Source: Neomegalonema sp. (GTDB lineage: Bacteria > Pseudomonadota > Alphaproteobacteria > Rhodobacterales > Rhodobacteraceae). From it: a DNA stretch of 64,000 bases. Under the pieces are notes generated by a model that was not told the origin of the DNA, did not search any database, and saw only the letters and a list, made by a program, of their open reading frames with translations. The translations under genes were made by a program, and so were the position numbers. Positions 25,559 to 32,588 of this stretch are shown here, in pieces (the stretch's first letter is position 1; the number at the start of each line of letters is the position of its first letter). Where the stretch lies: assembly GCA_022760355.1 (NCBI GenBank), contig JALEGB010000137.1:1-64000 (forward strand), read 5' to 3'.

Positions 25559-26683
25559 TTATGCGGCCGGCAGTTCGGCGAGCATTTTGCGCAGCTGCTT
25601 CGTGGCTGGCGTAACGATGGCGACGAAATAGGCTTCACGCAGTCGGCGCTGGGCGACCCCGCGGCCGACATAGCCGCGCGCGCCGCAATGCAGCATCGCG
25701 TAATGCGCGGCTGTGACCGATGCTTCGCCGCCAGCAAGCCGCGCCGCGAGAACGCGGCGGAAATACTCCGGCGACGGGTCGTAGGGGGTTTGGGCAAGGG
25801 TGAAGATTTCGCCTTCGAGCTCTTCAAGCTGCTCTTCGAAGTCCGCCGGCTGCATCTCCAGATATTTGTTTACATGGCCGAGCTGCGTCTCGACTTGGCG
25901 CATCAGCTCAATACAGCTGCGGACCATGCCGGTCGCCATGCCGCATTGCATCAGAACGAAGCCGGCGCGGATGCGCTTCAGGTAATCGTCAATCGGGTCG
26001 GCGAGGATCTGCTCCTCCGGCACGAAGACGTCGCGGAACTGGACGGCTTGGGTGTTCGTGCCGCCCATAGCGACGAAGTCGTGGTCCAGCGTGAGTTTCA
26101 CGCCTTCCGCTTCGCCCCGCGCCGCCGCCATCACGCGTCTGGTTGCGCCGCCCTCTTCAACGTCGAACACAATGCCGAACCAGCCTTTTTCGTCGACATT
26201 CGAGACCCAGGGCAAAGCGCCCTTTACACGGTAGCCGCCCGGGACTTTTTCGCCTTTCAACCGCATCTTTTCGATGCCGAAAAAGGTCTTCATCGGGTTC
26301 GAAAGGCCGGTGCCGCCCAGCACGGCGCCGCTTGCGACTTGCGCGCCGAGCGATGCCTTGAGGTCGTCATTTTCGGACGAGTAAATATACCAGCCCAGCG
26401 CGTCCTGGCACCACATACAGAAGGCGGTGGAGGTGCAGAGCTCGCCAGCGCGCGACATGACGCGGATCGTGTTGCTGAGATCCGGCTCGACGCCGCAGGT
26501 GGGCAGATGGGCGCTATAGGCGCCGGCGTCGCCCATCGCGCGCATGACCTCTTCAGGGTACAGCCCTTCGTCGATTTCGCGGACAAGGGGCTTAAGCTGC
26601 GTTTGCGCAACCTTATCGACCTTCTCCATCAGCGTCGGGGCGACGGCCTTCGGCTTACTAAACAAAGACATCACGAGCGACAT
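25559..26683 (-). CDS. Acyl-CoA-dehydrogenase-family flavoprotein
   Basis: 374 aa, an ACAD-fold protein with N-terminal helical domain, middle beta domain (GGTGLSNPMKTFFG; GYRVKGALPWVSN) and C-terminal helical domain (ARGYVGRGVAQRRLREAYF). The usual catalytic Glu position is not evident to me. With the binding-protein importer and no CoA ligase or thiolase, it may be a flavin-dependent monooxygenase of the SfnC/DszC type acting on a sulfur or nitrogen compound. ATG 26683 (MSLVMSLF) has GGAGAG upstream and is preferred to the ORF-track start. Confidence 0.82.
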   Translation of the reverse strand: MSLVMSLFSKPKAVAPTLMEKVDKVAQTQLKPLVREIDEGLYPEEVMRAMGDAGAYSAHLPTCGVEPDLSNTIRVMSRAGELCTSTAFCMWCQDALGWYIYSSENDDLKASLGAQVASGAVLGGTGLSNPMKTFFGIEKMRLKGEKVPGGYRVKGALPWVSNVDEKGWFGIVFDVEEGGATRRVMAAARGEAEGVKLTLDHDFVAMGGTNTQAVQFRDVFVPEEQILADPIDDYLKRIRAGFVLMQCGMATGMVRSCIELMRQVETQLGHVNKYLEMQPADFEEQLEELEGEIFTLAQTPYDPSPEYFRRVLAARLAGGEASVTAAHYAMLHCGARGYVGRGVAQRRLREAYFVAIVTPATKQLRKMLAELPAA

Positions 26684-26758
26684 GACGATACGCTCTCCAC
26701 AAAACACGGCGGTTACGATGGGCGGGGCGCAGGCCCCGCCAGGTTAAGCAGGGCGGCG

Positions 26759-27295
26759 TCAGGCCGCGGTGATCTCCATGTTCACCGGGCGCGAGAAGGT
26801 GTTGAAAACAGGCGACCATTTGGCGACATGCTGGATCAGCTCGTCGATCACTTCCTTGGGCGCGTCCGCCTCCATGGTCACCTTCATCCGCACATCGGTG
26901 AAGCCGACCGGCTTTTCGCTCATGTCGCCCGTGCCCCATACCGCGGTGATGTTGAGGTCGCCCTCCATCTCGATCTCGAGCTTTTGGACGGTGATGCCGC
27001 GATGGACCGCATTGGCGTGCAGGCCGACGCAGACGCAGCTGCCGAGTGCGGCGAGCGATGCTTCTGATGGGTTCGGCGCGGTGTCGTCGCCCAGGAGGCC
27101 TGGCGGCTCGTCAACGATGTAGGGCTCAAGATCGCGGATGTAGTTGGCGTGGCGGAACCGGCCTTCGGCCACCGTCTTGCAGCTCAGCGTCTTGATCGCT
27201 TGCGGGTTGGCCTTGCCTTTCTCGATCAGCCCTTCAAGGCCGTCCTTGTCGATCGGCGCGAGGCAGCCGGTCAGCACAGTGTTGGGGGCGGACAT
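26759..27295 (-). CDS. OsmC-family protein
   Basis: 178 aa of the OsmC/Ohr fold. The first redox Cys is present (AALGSCVCVGLHANAV) with the usual following helix. The second Cys, normally in a CPV motif, reads WSPVFNTF here, so the two-cysteine peroxidase cycle looks impossible. It may bind or hydrolyse a thiol or acyl compound instead. It is in the operon between the permease and the flavoprotein genes. Confidence 0.87.
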   Translation of the reverse strand: MSAPNTVLTGCLAPIDKDGLEGLIEKGKANPQAIKTLSCKTVAEGRFRHANYIRDLEPYIVDEPPGLLGDDTAPNPSEASLAALGSCVCVGLHANAVHRGITVQKLEIEMEGDLNITAVWGTGDMSEKPVGFTDVRMKVTMEADAPKEVIDELIQHVAKWSPVFNTFSRPVNMEITAA

Positions 27296-27317
27296 ACGAT
27301 TCCCTTTCCCTGGTGGG

Positions 27318-28166
27318 TTATGCGCGGTCCTCTCGGACCCAGTTGAAGCGTCGGATTGCCGCCATGCAGGCGAAGTCGAGCGCGAAGCCGATGACGCCGA
27401 TGATCACGACCGTGGCGGCGAGCCGGTCGTATTCCAGAGTGTCCCGCGCATCGTTGATCGCGTAGCCGAGGCCGGAGGTGACGCCGAGATATTCGGCTGG
27501 CACCAGGATGACCCAGGCGACCCCGAGCGCGAGACGCAGCCCGTTCAGAACATCCACCGCAATCGCCGGCAGGATCACGACGAACAGCATATGGAAGGGG
27601 CGGGCGCCGAGATTGCGGGCGACTTTGAGCCAGGCCGGATCGATCCGGCGCACGCCTGCTGCGGTTGAAAAGAGGATCGGCCAGATCGCGGCGACGGCGA
27701 TCAGGAAGATGATGGCGCCATCCCAGGTGGCGAACGCCATCACCGCGATCGGCATCCAGCTTAAGGGGCTGATCATGCGAAGAAACTGAAATGGAATGTT
27801 CGTCACTTCGCGGATCGCCGGCGAGCGTCCGATCAAAATTCCGATCGGTACGCCGATGGCCATAGCCACAGCCAATCCTGCGCCGACCCGGTACAGGGAT
27901 GGGCCGCTCATCGCCACAGCCTCGCCGGACTGCAGCATGCGCCACAGCCGGTCAAAGGTTGGGCCCGGCGCGAAGTCGGCAAAGGCCGACAGGTCCGGAT
28001 TCGTCCGCACGATCCAGCCGCCAACCATCCACAGCCCGAGCAGTCCGGCCATGCCAAGCAACGCGCTCAACCACGGCCGCACATACCGCCAAAGCGGGCC
28101 CGCACCGCCGCGCTGGCTGTCGTCGGCGTCAGGCGCGCCCGCTTGGATGATGGCGGCCGCGCTCAT
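27318..28166 (-). CDS. ABC transporter permease, nitrate/sulfonate/taurine type (system 2)
   Basis: 282-aa membrane subunit. A soluble N-terminus precedes six hydrophobic segments (LSALLGMAGLLGLWMVGGWIV; LYRVGAGLAVAMAIGVPIG and others). The EAA loop DPAWLKVARNLGARPFHMLFVVILPAIAVDVLNGLRLAL is visible. Overlaps the binding-protein gene by 4 bp. Clearly a paralogue of cynB, but from a separate transport system. Confidence 0.92.
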   Translation of the reverse strand: MSAAAIIQAGAPDADDSQRGGAGPLWRYVRPWLSALLGMAGLLGLWMVGGWIVRTNPDLSAFADFAPGPTFDRLWRMLQSGEAVAMSGPSLYRVGAGLAVAMAIGVPIGILIGRSPAIREVTNIPFQFLRMISPLSWMPIAVMAFATWDGAIIFLIAVAAIWPILFSTAAGVRRIDPAWLKVARNLGARPFHMLFVVILPAIAVDVLNGLRLALGVAWVILVPAEYLGVTSGLGYAINDARDTLEYDRLAATVVIIGVIGFALDFACMAAIRRFNWVREDRA

Positions 28167-29422
28167 AGTTTCAGCACTTCTTCACGGTTGAACGGGTCGC
28201 CTGGATTGACCGAGGGGTCCTTCTTCCAGTCAGGATATTTGTCGAGCGCCGACTTGACGTGCTTGTAGTCGACGAGATCCTTGGCGACGAACTCGGGATC
28301 GAGCGCTTTTAGGAACGTCGTGTCGCCCCCGACAACGGTTTCGCTCATGGCTTTGACAATCAGCTTCGTCGCTGACGGATAGGGCCAGGGCTGGAAGTCA
28401 ATCCGACCGTTCTGCCACTCGTCGGCGTGTTTGTTCGCGCCGGTTTCCGCATAGGACGGATCGTCATAGGTGGTCATCGCCCGCTTCACCACCGCCGCCG
28501 GCGCGGGCAGATAGCCTTTGCCGTCGCGCGACATCATCTCGGCGACTTCTTCTTTGTGGGAGCTCGCGTAGATCTGCGCGCGGACGACAGCGTTCATAAC
28601 CTTCTGCGTCCATTCGGATTTCTTCGCCACTGCTTCCTCATGCATGCAAATCACGCAGCAGGGGTGGTTCTTCCAAATGTCGCCGGTGAAGCGCAGCATC
28701 CGAGCGCCGGCTTTAAGTTCGCCAAGGGCGTTGAACGGCTCGGCGACGATGTAGGCGTCGATCTTCTTCGCTGCGAGCGCAGGCGGCATCTCGGGCGGCG
28801 GCATCACCTGCAGATTGCATTCGTTCGCCGCCAGTTTGGCGCCCTGCGGCTTGATGACAGGCGTAACGCCGGAGGCGCGCAGGGCGTATTGCAGCACGAT
28901 ATTGTGCATCGAATACCAGAACGGCACCGCGACCTGTTTGCCCGCGAGCTGGCTGAAGTCCGTGATGCTGGTATGGCGGCCAACCACGAGGCCGGAGCCG
29001 TTGGTGTGCGCCCAGGCCATGATCTTGACTGGGATCTTGTTATTGTACCGCATCCAGACGGGGATCGGCTTCAGGAAGTGGACAAGGTTGAATTTGCCCG
29101 AGACGAACCCTTCGACCAGTGGCGACCAGCCCCGTATCAGTGTGGGTTTCGGCGCCTTGAGGCCTTCTTCCTCGAAATAGCCCATGCCGTGGGCGACCAG
29201 CAGCGCTGTCGCGTCGGTGATCGGCAGATAACCGATGCGCACGACGTCATCATCTGCGGCTTGCGCCGGCGTTCCGCCGACCAATGAGCCGAGCAGGCCG
29301 GCCAGCGCGCCGCCTGCGAGCATATCGAGCGTTTGGCGGCGTGAGAAATCGGAAGCGAAGTACTCTTCGTCATCCCATTCCGCATCGACGGGTGGTTTCG
29401 CGCCTGTTGGATCGCTCATCAC
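28163..29422 (-). CDS. ABC transporter substrate-binding protein, nitrate/taurine type (system 2)
   Basis: 419-aa binding protein with Tat signal (FSRRQTLDMLAGGALAGLLG, then AQAADD). Mature start DDVVRIGYLPITDATALLVAHGMGYFEEEG is a CmpA/NrtA/SsuA-like fold. It shares several landmarks with CynA (FWYSMHNIVLQYALR against FEYSMHNFLLRYYVA; VMPPPEM; IWKNHPCC), so the ligand is probably related: a small anion. It overlaps the ATPase gene by ATGA. Confidence 0.92.
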   Translation of the reverse strand: MMSDPTGAKPPVDAEWDDEEYFASDFSRRQTLDMLAGGALAGLLGSLVGGTPAQAADDDVVRIGYLPITDATALLVAHGMGYFEEEGLKAPKPTLIRGWSPLVEGFVSGKFNLVHFLKPIPVWMRYNNKIPVKIMAWAHTNGSGLVVGRHTSITDFSQLAGKQVAVPFWYSMHNIVLQYALRASGVTPVIKPQGAKLAANECNLQVMPPPEMPPALAAKKIDAYIVAEPFNALGELKAGARMLRFTGDIWKNHPCCVICMHEEAVAKKSEWTQKVMNAVVRAQIYASSHKEEVAEMMSRDGKGYLPAPAAVVKRAMTTYDDPSYAETGANKHADEWQNGRIDFQPWPYPSATKLIVKAMSETVVGGDTTFLKALDPEFVAKDLVDYKHVKSALDKYPDWKKDPSVNPGDPFNREEVLKL

Positions 29423-30324
29423 ACGGTCTCCTTTTCTGAACTGTCGTCCTGATGGCCGCTGAAGCTGGCGGCGTCCGCGCCCACGACCTTGGCGTAGAGG
29501 TCGGTCAAGCGGGTTTGGGCGCGTTTGAAATCGGCGGAGTTGACGTCACGGACGCCTTCCTGCGCCTGATCCTGGTTGCGAAGGTCGACTTCGCCGGCGA
29601 TGCGCCCTGGCCCCGACGCCAGCACGATCGCGCGATCGGCCATCAGCGCGGCTTCGCTCACGTCATGAGTGACGAGCACCAGGGTGAGGCCGAGCTGTTG
29701 CGCGATAGCGCGGACGTCTCGTTGCAGCGCGCGCCGGGTGAACACGTCCAGCGCGGAGAACGGCTCATCAAGCAACAGCAGGTCTGGTCGCGGCGCGAGC
29801 GAGCGGGCCAGCGCAACGCGCTGCTGCTGGCCGCCGGAGAGGTCTTGCACATTCCGATCGGCGAATTCGGACAGCTCCACCAGCTCCAATACTTCAGGAA
29901 CGCGCGTCTGCGCTTCGCGTCCGCGACGGGTGAAGCGCAGGCCGAGCGCTGCATTCTGCGCGACGGTCATCCACGGGTAGAGCGATGGGGCCTGAAACAT
30001 CATCACCCAACGCGGCGACGGCTTGCGGACGCGATCGCCATCGATCACCACCTCGCCCGCGCTTGGCTGGAGCAGGCCGGCCATCATGTGGAGCAGCGTG
30101 GATTTTCCGGAGCCGGATCGGCCGATCAGGGCGACGATCTCACCGGGCTGCACCTCGAGAGAAACGTCCTTCAGCACTTTGCCGTCCGCTTTGCGATAGG
30201 CGTGGCTCAATCCGAAAATCGCGAGATGCGCGCCGTTTGTGAGCGGGTGCGCGTTGTGATGCGCTGCGGCCGAGGGGCCTTGCGCCGCGCTTCGCTTTTG
30301 ATCGTCCGCTGCTTGCTTCGCCAT
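29419..30324 (-). CDS. ABC transporter ATP-binding protein (system 2)
   Basis: ATPase of about 301 aa. Walker A GRSGSGKSTLLH, signature LSGGQQQRVALARSL, Walker [13 protein letters not shown], His-switch LVTHDVSEA. The ORF-track start at 30402 would lie at or upstream of the likely transcription start, with TTGACA at 30413-30408 on this strand. ATG 30324 (MAKQAADD) is therefore preferred. First gene of the eight-gene operon that runs to the ANTAR gene. Confidence 0.91.
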   Translation of the reverse strand: MAKQAADDQKRSAAQGPSAAAHHNAHPLTNGAHLAIFGLSHAYRKADGKVLKDVSLEVQPGEIVALIGRSGSGKSTLLHMMAGLLQPSAGEVVIDGDRVRKPSPRWVMMFQAPSLYPWMTVAQNAALGLRFTRRGREAQTRVPEVLELVELSEFADRNVQDLSGGQQQRVALARSLAPRPDLLLLDEPFSALDVFTRRALQRDVRAIAQQLGLTLVLVTHDVSEAALMADRAIVLASGPGRIAGEVDLRNQDQAQEGVRDVNSADFKRAQTRLTDLYAKVVGADAASFSGHQDDSSEKETV

Positions 30325-30368
30325 CGCCACTCGCTGCGTCCTCTGTGTTCGCCGGATCGGCTGATCAT

Positions 30369-30378
30369 ACAGACCTGT
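30369..30378. promoter_or_regulatory. Possible TetR operator
   Basis: ACAG-AC-CTGT inverted repeat about 30 bases downstream of a TTGACA on the minus strand, in the region divergent between system 2 and the tetR gene. It resembles short TetR half-sites. Weak evidence from one dyad only. Confidence 0.35.
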
Positions 30379-30458
30379 TTGTTTAGAGGAGGCGTGGATC
30401 AACGTTCTGTCAATAAGACTTAGATTATTTTTTGCACTGCAGTAGGAATATGCTCAAT

Positions 30459-30512
30459 AATTAGGCGACAACGGGCGATATATCCTCTGTTTGCCTGAAA
30501 TTTCGCCTAATT
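30459..30512. repeat. Widely spaced 10-bp inverted repeat in the divergent promoter region
   Basis: AATTAGGCGA and TCGCCTAATT, perfect arms separated by 34 bp, in a locally AT-rich part of the tetR/system 2 intergenic region. It could be a paired operator or a long-range hairpin in either leader. Confidence 0.55.
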
Positions 30513-30544
30513 GGGGCGCGAATCATCGATACTGGGGACGGTTC

Positions 30545-30573
30545 TTGACAAACCGAGCGGTAGTCCGACCTAA
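30545..30573 (+). promoter_or_regulatory. Putative tetR promoter
   Basis: TTGACA, 17-base spacer, ACCTAA. The -35 matches fully and the -10 is weak. It would start the tetR message about 75 bases before its ATG. Confidence 0.4.
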
Positions 30574-30653
30574 AGGCCGCATGCCCGGCGCCAGCGGCGG
30601 AGATTTGTCGCCAGCGGGGGCTGGTAGCGCGCGTTTAATAAGCGGGGCGAGAT

Positions 30654-31289
30654 ATGAGCGGCTTAAGCGAAGCCCGAAGTGAGCAGACGGGACCGACGCA
30701 AAGTTGGCGGCAAGCGACGTCCGACGCCGCCTCGCCGCGCGAGCGGATCTTGGCCGCAGCGGCGCATTTGTTCTGCCATGAGGGGTTTGCCGCGACCGGC
30801 GTGGATGCGATTGTCGCGCAGGCTGGGGCCGCCAAGACAACGCTGTACAAACACTTTGAATCTAAGGAGCAGCTGATCGACGCGGTGCTCGAGCGGGAAG
30901 GCGCCGCTTGGAGGCGGTGGTTTTTCGGCAAGCTTGGCGCCTTGCGGGGCGACGCCCGCGCCAGGCTGCTGGCGGTGTTTGATGTGCTTGAGATCTGGTT
31001 CGCCGACCCGGAGTTCTATGGCTGTCCGTTTATCAACGCGATCGCTGAGTTTGACACCGGGGATGAGCGCATCCGGGCCGCCGCCGCCGCGCACAAGGCG
31101 CATTTATTTGCGTGGCTCAAGGCGCAGGCGTTGGAGTGCGGAGATTCTGCGCCGGACGAAACGGCGCGGCAAATGGTGGTGCTGATTGATGGCGCCATTG
31201 TCGCTGCGCAAGGCGCGCGGGATCCGAGTTTCGCCCGCACGGCCAAGGGCTTGGCGTCCATCCGTCTTGAGGCTCGGCCAGATTTATGA
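30654..31289 (+). CDS. TetR-family transcriptional regulator
   Basis: 211 aa. N-terminal HTH (RERILAAAAHLFCHEGFAATGVDAIVAQAGAAKTTLYKHFESKEQLI) is typical TetR. The ligand domain includes EFYGCPFINAIAEF, with a Cys conserved in one TetR subgroup. A cysteine sensor for an electrophile is possible but unproved. It is divergent from the eight-gene N/S operon, which it probably represses. A GC-rich palindromic terminator follows. Confidence 0.93.
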   Translation: MSGLSEARSEQTGPTQSWRQATSDAASPRERILAAAAHLFCHEGFAATGVDAIVAQAGAAKTTLYKHFESKEQLIDAVLEREGAAWRRWFFGKLGALRGDARARLLAVFDVLEIWFADPEFYGCPFINAIAEFDTGDERIRAAAAAHKAHLFAWLKAQALECGDSAPDETARQMVVLIDGAIVAAQGARDPSFARTAKGLASIRLEARPDL

Positions 31290-31302
31290 GTTCCCACCCT
31301 AG

Positions 31303-31324
31303 GGGGCGCTCGGCCGAGCGCCCC
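31303..31324 (+). terminator. Terminator after tetR
   Basis: GGGGCGCTCGG/CCGAGCGCCCC is a perfect 22-bp palindrome, 14 bases after the tetR stop, followed by GTTTGT. The T-tract is short. Confidence 0.65.
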
Positions 31325-31422
31325 GTTTGTCCGCCGAGCTTATGCGCGACGGCTTTGTTCGAGCACCTGTTTGAGCGCCGGTGTTGAGCGCGGCCGCCGC
31401 ATAGCGGCCCCGGTTGCTCGGA

Positions 31423-31917
31423 TCACCGACGGTAAACGAATACGCGTCCGATTGTGCCGGCTTCATCCTGCGAAATCGCCGTCAGCTCTGGGTGATCCGG
31501 CAGCGGTTGGGTCGAAACGATTAGTCCGCCGCCTTTTCGCAAACAGGCAATCATCGCCGGCGCGAAATGTGCTGCGAGCGCCGGGTCGCCGACCGGGTCT
31601 CCGACGCCCAGATCGTAGCTGACCAGCGCGAGATCCGCGCCGGCAAGCTTCGCTAGCCCGTCTTCCGCTTCGCCCAACAGCAGAAGCTCGGCCGGCGGGT
31701 GGTAGTCCGGATGCGCCTCGACAACGCGCTCGATCACCCAGATTTTGCGATCGGGAAAATGTTCGCGCATATAGTCGTAGGTCCGGCCCGCGCCGAGGCC
31801 GACTTCAACAATATCGCCCGGTACGCCGGTTTCGGCGGCGCCCAGCGCCTGTTTCGCCCAGGCCAAGCCCGCGCGCTGCGCCGTCATGCGGCGGATCATC
31901 GTATCAAGGCGGCTCAT
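31423..31917 (-). CDS. Small class I SAM-dependent methyltransferase, copy B
   Basis: 164 aa. Short Rossmann methyltransferase of the Methyltransf_17 type. N-terminal helix MSRLDTMIRRMTAQRAGLAWAK; SAM motif I GDIVEVGLGAGRTYDYMREHFP; acidic strand IWVIERVV; C-terminal GGGLIVSTQPLP and GRVFVYRR. It is similar along its whole length to the next gene, so it is a tandem duplicate. ATG 31917 starts the conserved MSRLDTM. Substrate unknown. Confidence 0.85.
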   Translation of the reverse strand: MSRLDTMIRRMTAQRAGLAWAKQALGAAETGVPGDIVEVGLGAGRTYDYMREHFPDRKIWVIERVVEAHPDYHPPAELLLLGEAEDGLAKLAGADLALVSYDLGVGDPVGDPALAAHFAPAMIACLRKGGGLIVSTQPLPDHPELTAISQDEAGTIGRVFVYRR

Positions 31918-31962
31918 ATCAGCCTCCAATTCAAATGAGGTTCGAACGAAGCAAGCGCGGCC

Positions 31963-32451
31963 CTAGGAGGCGCTTAGGTAAATGAACACCCGGCCTTGCC
32001 CGATCTCGTCGCTCGTCTCAGCCTGGCGCAATTTCGGATGCTCAGGCAGGCGCTGGGTGGAGACCAGCACCGCCGCTGCTGGCGCCAGCGCGGCGGCGAT
32101 CAGCGGTGTCAGGCGAACGGCCCGTTCATCTGGAGTTTGCGGGTCCTGGCCGCCAAGATCATAGTTCGCCAGCGCAATTCCGGCCCCTTCCAGCCGGGCC
32201 AGCCCTTCGGAGGCGTCGCCTTCCAGCAGGTCTTGCGCCGGCGGCATGCAGCTCGGATGCGGCTGCAGCTTGCGCTCGATCGCCCAGATCCGGCGGCCCG
32301 GCATATGTTCGCGGATGTGATCATAGGTCCGGCCATTGCCGAGCCCGATCTCAACCAGATCGCCGGGAACATCTTGGATCTGCGTAAAAGCCCAATCCAG
32401 CGCGGCGCGTTGCGCCGTCATCCGCAGGATCATCGCTTCCAACCGATTCAT
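31963..32451 (-). CDS. Small class I SAM-dependent methyltransferase, copy A
   Basis: 162 aa, paralogue of the gene downstream. Shared blocks: MNRLEAMILRMTAQRAALDWA, GDLVEIGLGNGRTYDHIREHMPGRRIWAIER, the LSTQRLPEHP region and GRVFIYLS. The ORF-track start at 32526 adds residues absent in the paralogue; GAGG lies seven bases before ATG 32451. Upstream are palindromic TAGAGC-type elements. Confidence 0.85.
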   Translation of the reverse strand: MNRLEAMILRMTAQRAALDWAFTQIQDVPGDLVEIGLGNGRTYDHIREHMPGRRIWAIERKLQPHPSCMPPAQDLLEGDASEGLARLEGAGIALANYDLGGQDPQTPDERAVRLTPLIAAALAPAAAVLVSTQRLPEHPKLRQAETSDEIGQGRVFIYLSAS

Positions 32452-32531
32452 CATCGTACCTCTAACGCTAGAGCGTGCGCCGACCAAGTGGATGCCGGTT
32501 GGCGGGAACAGCACGCGACAAAACAAAGAGT

Positions 32532-32572
32532 TAGAGCCTTGAGCCGATCCAACTTGATCGGCGAAAGCTCTA
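32532..32572. repeat. TAGAGC palindromic element, copy 1
   Basis: TAGAGC ... GCTCTA outer arms enclose GCCGATC-CAACTT-GATCGGC, a 7-bp stem with a hexaloop. It lies in the short gap between the MscS and methyltransferase genes. Related elements occur at 46760 and 49871, and similar ones are common intergenic repeats in alphaproteobacteria. Confidence 0.6.
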
Positions 32573-32588
32573 GCGCGAGTTTGACGGC

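Noticed and set aside
25535-27067. 510-aa plus-strand ORF
   Set aside because: Shadow of the flavoprotein and OsmC genes; composition is Arg/His-rich.
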